64,000 nucleotides of DNA, from the NCBI GenBank assembly GCA_050180895.1, contig JBFXDS010000001.1:124001-188000 (forward strand), read 5' to 3'. Under the pieces are notes generated by a model. That model made no database searches. It saw nothing but the letters and a program-made list of their open reading frames with translations, and was not told the DNA's origin. The DNA is from JBGPEQ01 sp050180895 (GTDB lineage: Bacteria > Pseudomonadota > Alphaproteobacteria > Dongiales > Dongiaceae). Made by a program: the position numbers and the translations under genes. Shown piece by piece: positions 63,663 to 64,000 of this stretch (positions are counted from its first letter, which is position 1; each line of letters starts with the position of its first letter).

Positions 63663-63694
63663 TATAGACCGATTTCTATATTCTATAGACCGAT
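63663..63694. promoter_or_regulatory. Two direct operator-like repeats (TATAGACCGAT)
   Basis: TATAGACCGAT occurs at 63663-63673 and 63684-63694, 21 bases apart, which is two helical turns, so both copies face the same side of the DNA. The block is AT-rich and lies 75 bases upstream of the methyltransferase ATG. TATAGACCGA-type sites are known for TetR regulators, so the adjacent TetR protein is the natural binder. Confidence 0.6.
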
Positions 63695-63747
63695 CGTCAT
63701 AGTCCGTCAAGCCTGCTAGCTACCCGGAATCGCAGTTGGCTGATACT

Positions 63748-63852
63748 CCCTCACCCTGTCCCTCTCTCACGCCGTGGGAGATGGGATTCGATTTTTCAGG
63801 TGCTCTATCGAGTCCCCTCTCCCGCTCGGCGGGAGAGGGGTAGGGTGAGGGT
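63748..63852. repeat. REP-like inverted repeat (CCCTCACCCT family)
   Basis: CCCTCACCCT at 63748-63757 pairs with AGGGTGAGGG at 63843-63852. Inside lies a perfect hairpin with 12-bp arms at 63814-63825 and 63829-63840 and a 3-base loop. This is a common intergenic element of alphaproteobacteria. It lies in the leader of the TetR gene. Confidence 0.8.
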
Positions 63853-63890
63853 GAATGATCGTCCTATGAAAGCGAGTACCAGGAACCGCC

Positions 63891-64000
63891 ATGGCCGTCG
63901 ACACCCGCGTCCGCCTGATCGAGACCACCGCCCGGCTGCTGCAGCACCGCGGCTATCACGGCACGTCCTTGAGCGACATCCTGGAGGCGAGCGGGGCGCC
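63891..64000 (+). CDS. TetR-family regulator (5' part, runs off the window)
   Basis: The frame starts at ATG 63891 after AGGAACC and is open to the end of the window (36 full codons). It reads MAVDTRVRLIETTARLLQHR, then GYHGTSLSDILEASGA, the first helices and start of the TetR helix-turn-helix. It is divergent from the methyltransferase gene and has operator-like sites between. Confidence 0.85.
   Translation, partial: MAVDTRVRLIETTARLLQHRGYHGTSLSDILEASGA

Larger units (their letters stand above)
63589..63890. other. Intergenic control region with operators and a repeat
   Basis: This 302-base region between the divergent methyltransferase and TetR genes contains an AT-rich block with two operator-like repeats and a REP-like inverted repeat. 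It holds no gene. Confidence 0.7.

Overview
The window is a gene-dense, high-GC chromosomal segment whose gene families and operons point to an alphaproteobacterium. Clues are class III cyclase-TolB-TPR proteins, DUF1127 proteins, a nosRZDFYLX cluster with a Tat-type NosZ, tripartite tricarboxylate transporters and short SD or ATGA-coupled gene junctions. Rhodospirillales- or Hyphomicrobiales-like bacteria fit best; this is inference from content only. No rRNA, tRNA, CRISPR array or insertion sequence was seen.

Layout. 0-5 kb: a polar amino-acid ABC importer with a SelA-like PLP enzyme, divergent from a D-threonine aldolase/D-serine dehydratase-like enzyme. 5-16 kb: LOG protein, ATP-grasp protein, patatin lipoprotein, nitrilase, class IV aminotransferase, a VapBC-type toxin-antitoxin pair, a PLP dehydratase/FAD amino-acid oxidase operon, an unlisted 49-residue lipoprotein, and a PaaK-like enzyme. 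A non-coding stretch at 9.7-10.2 kb carries two strong hairpins with the same C-rich loop. 16-21 kb: two small genes and two tandem cyclase-TolB-TPR genes whose first 518 bp are identical. 21-25 kb: a TctCBA transporter and an orphan CysA ATPase. 26-28 kb: uvrB with a probably leaderless promoter.

28.4-34.9 kb is an accessory, visibly less GC-rich island on the minus strand: an MmeI-like DNA methyltransferase, a BrnT toxin, an SF2 helicase and a GIY-YIG nuclease. The BrnT gene overlaps the next gene exactly as brnT-brnA pairs do, but the BrnA-like N-terminus continues in frame into the helicase. This looks like a restriction-type defence operon with a toxin wired to its own helicase, and is the strongest candidate for an undescribed system.

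35-48 kb: response regulator, msrB, ABC exporter, then a nitrous oxide reductase operon (ferritin-like gene, nosR Z D F Y L X) behind a perfect FNR/FixK-type box. 48-57 kb: SDR, uvrC, pgsA, a fused indolepyruvate ferredoxin oxidoreductase, and amtB-glnK. 57.8-62.2 kb: three paralogous GcvA-like LysR regulators, each facing a small divergent protein. 62-64 kb: a stand-alone lanthionine-synthetase-type lyase-like domain, a methyltransferase, and the start of a TetR gene with repeated operator-like sites. Several palindromic REP-like elements are scattered in the intergenic regions.
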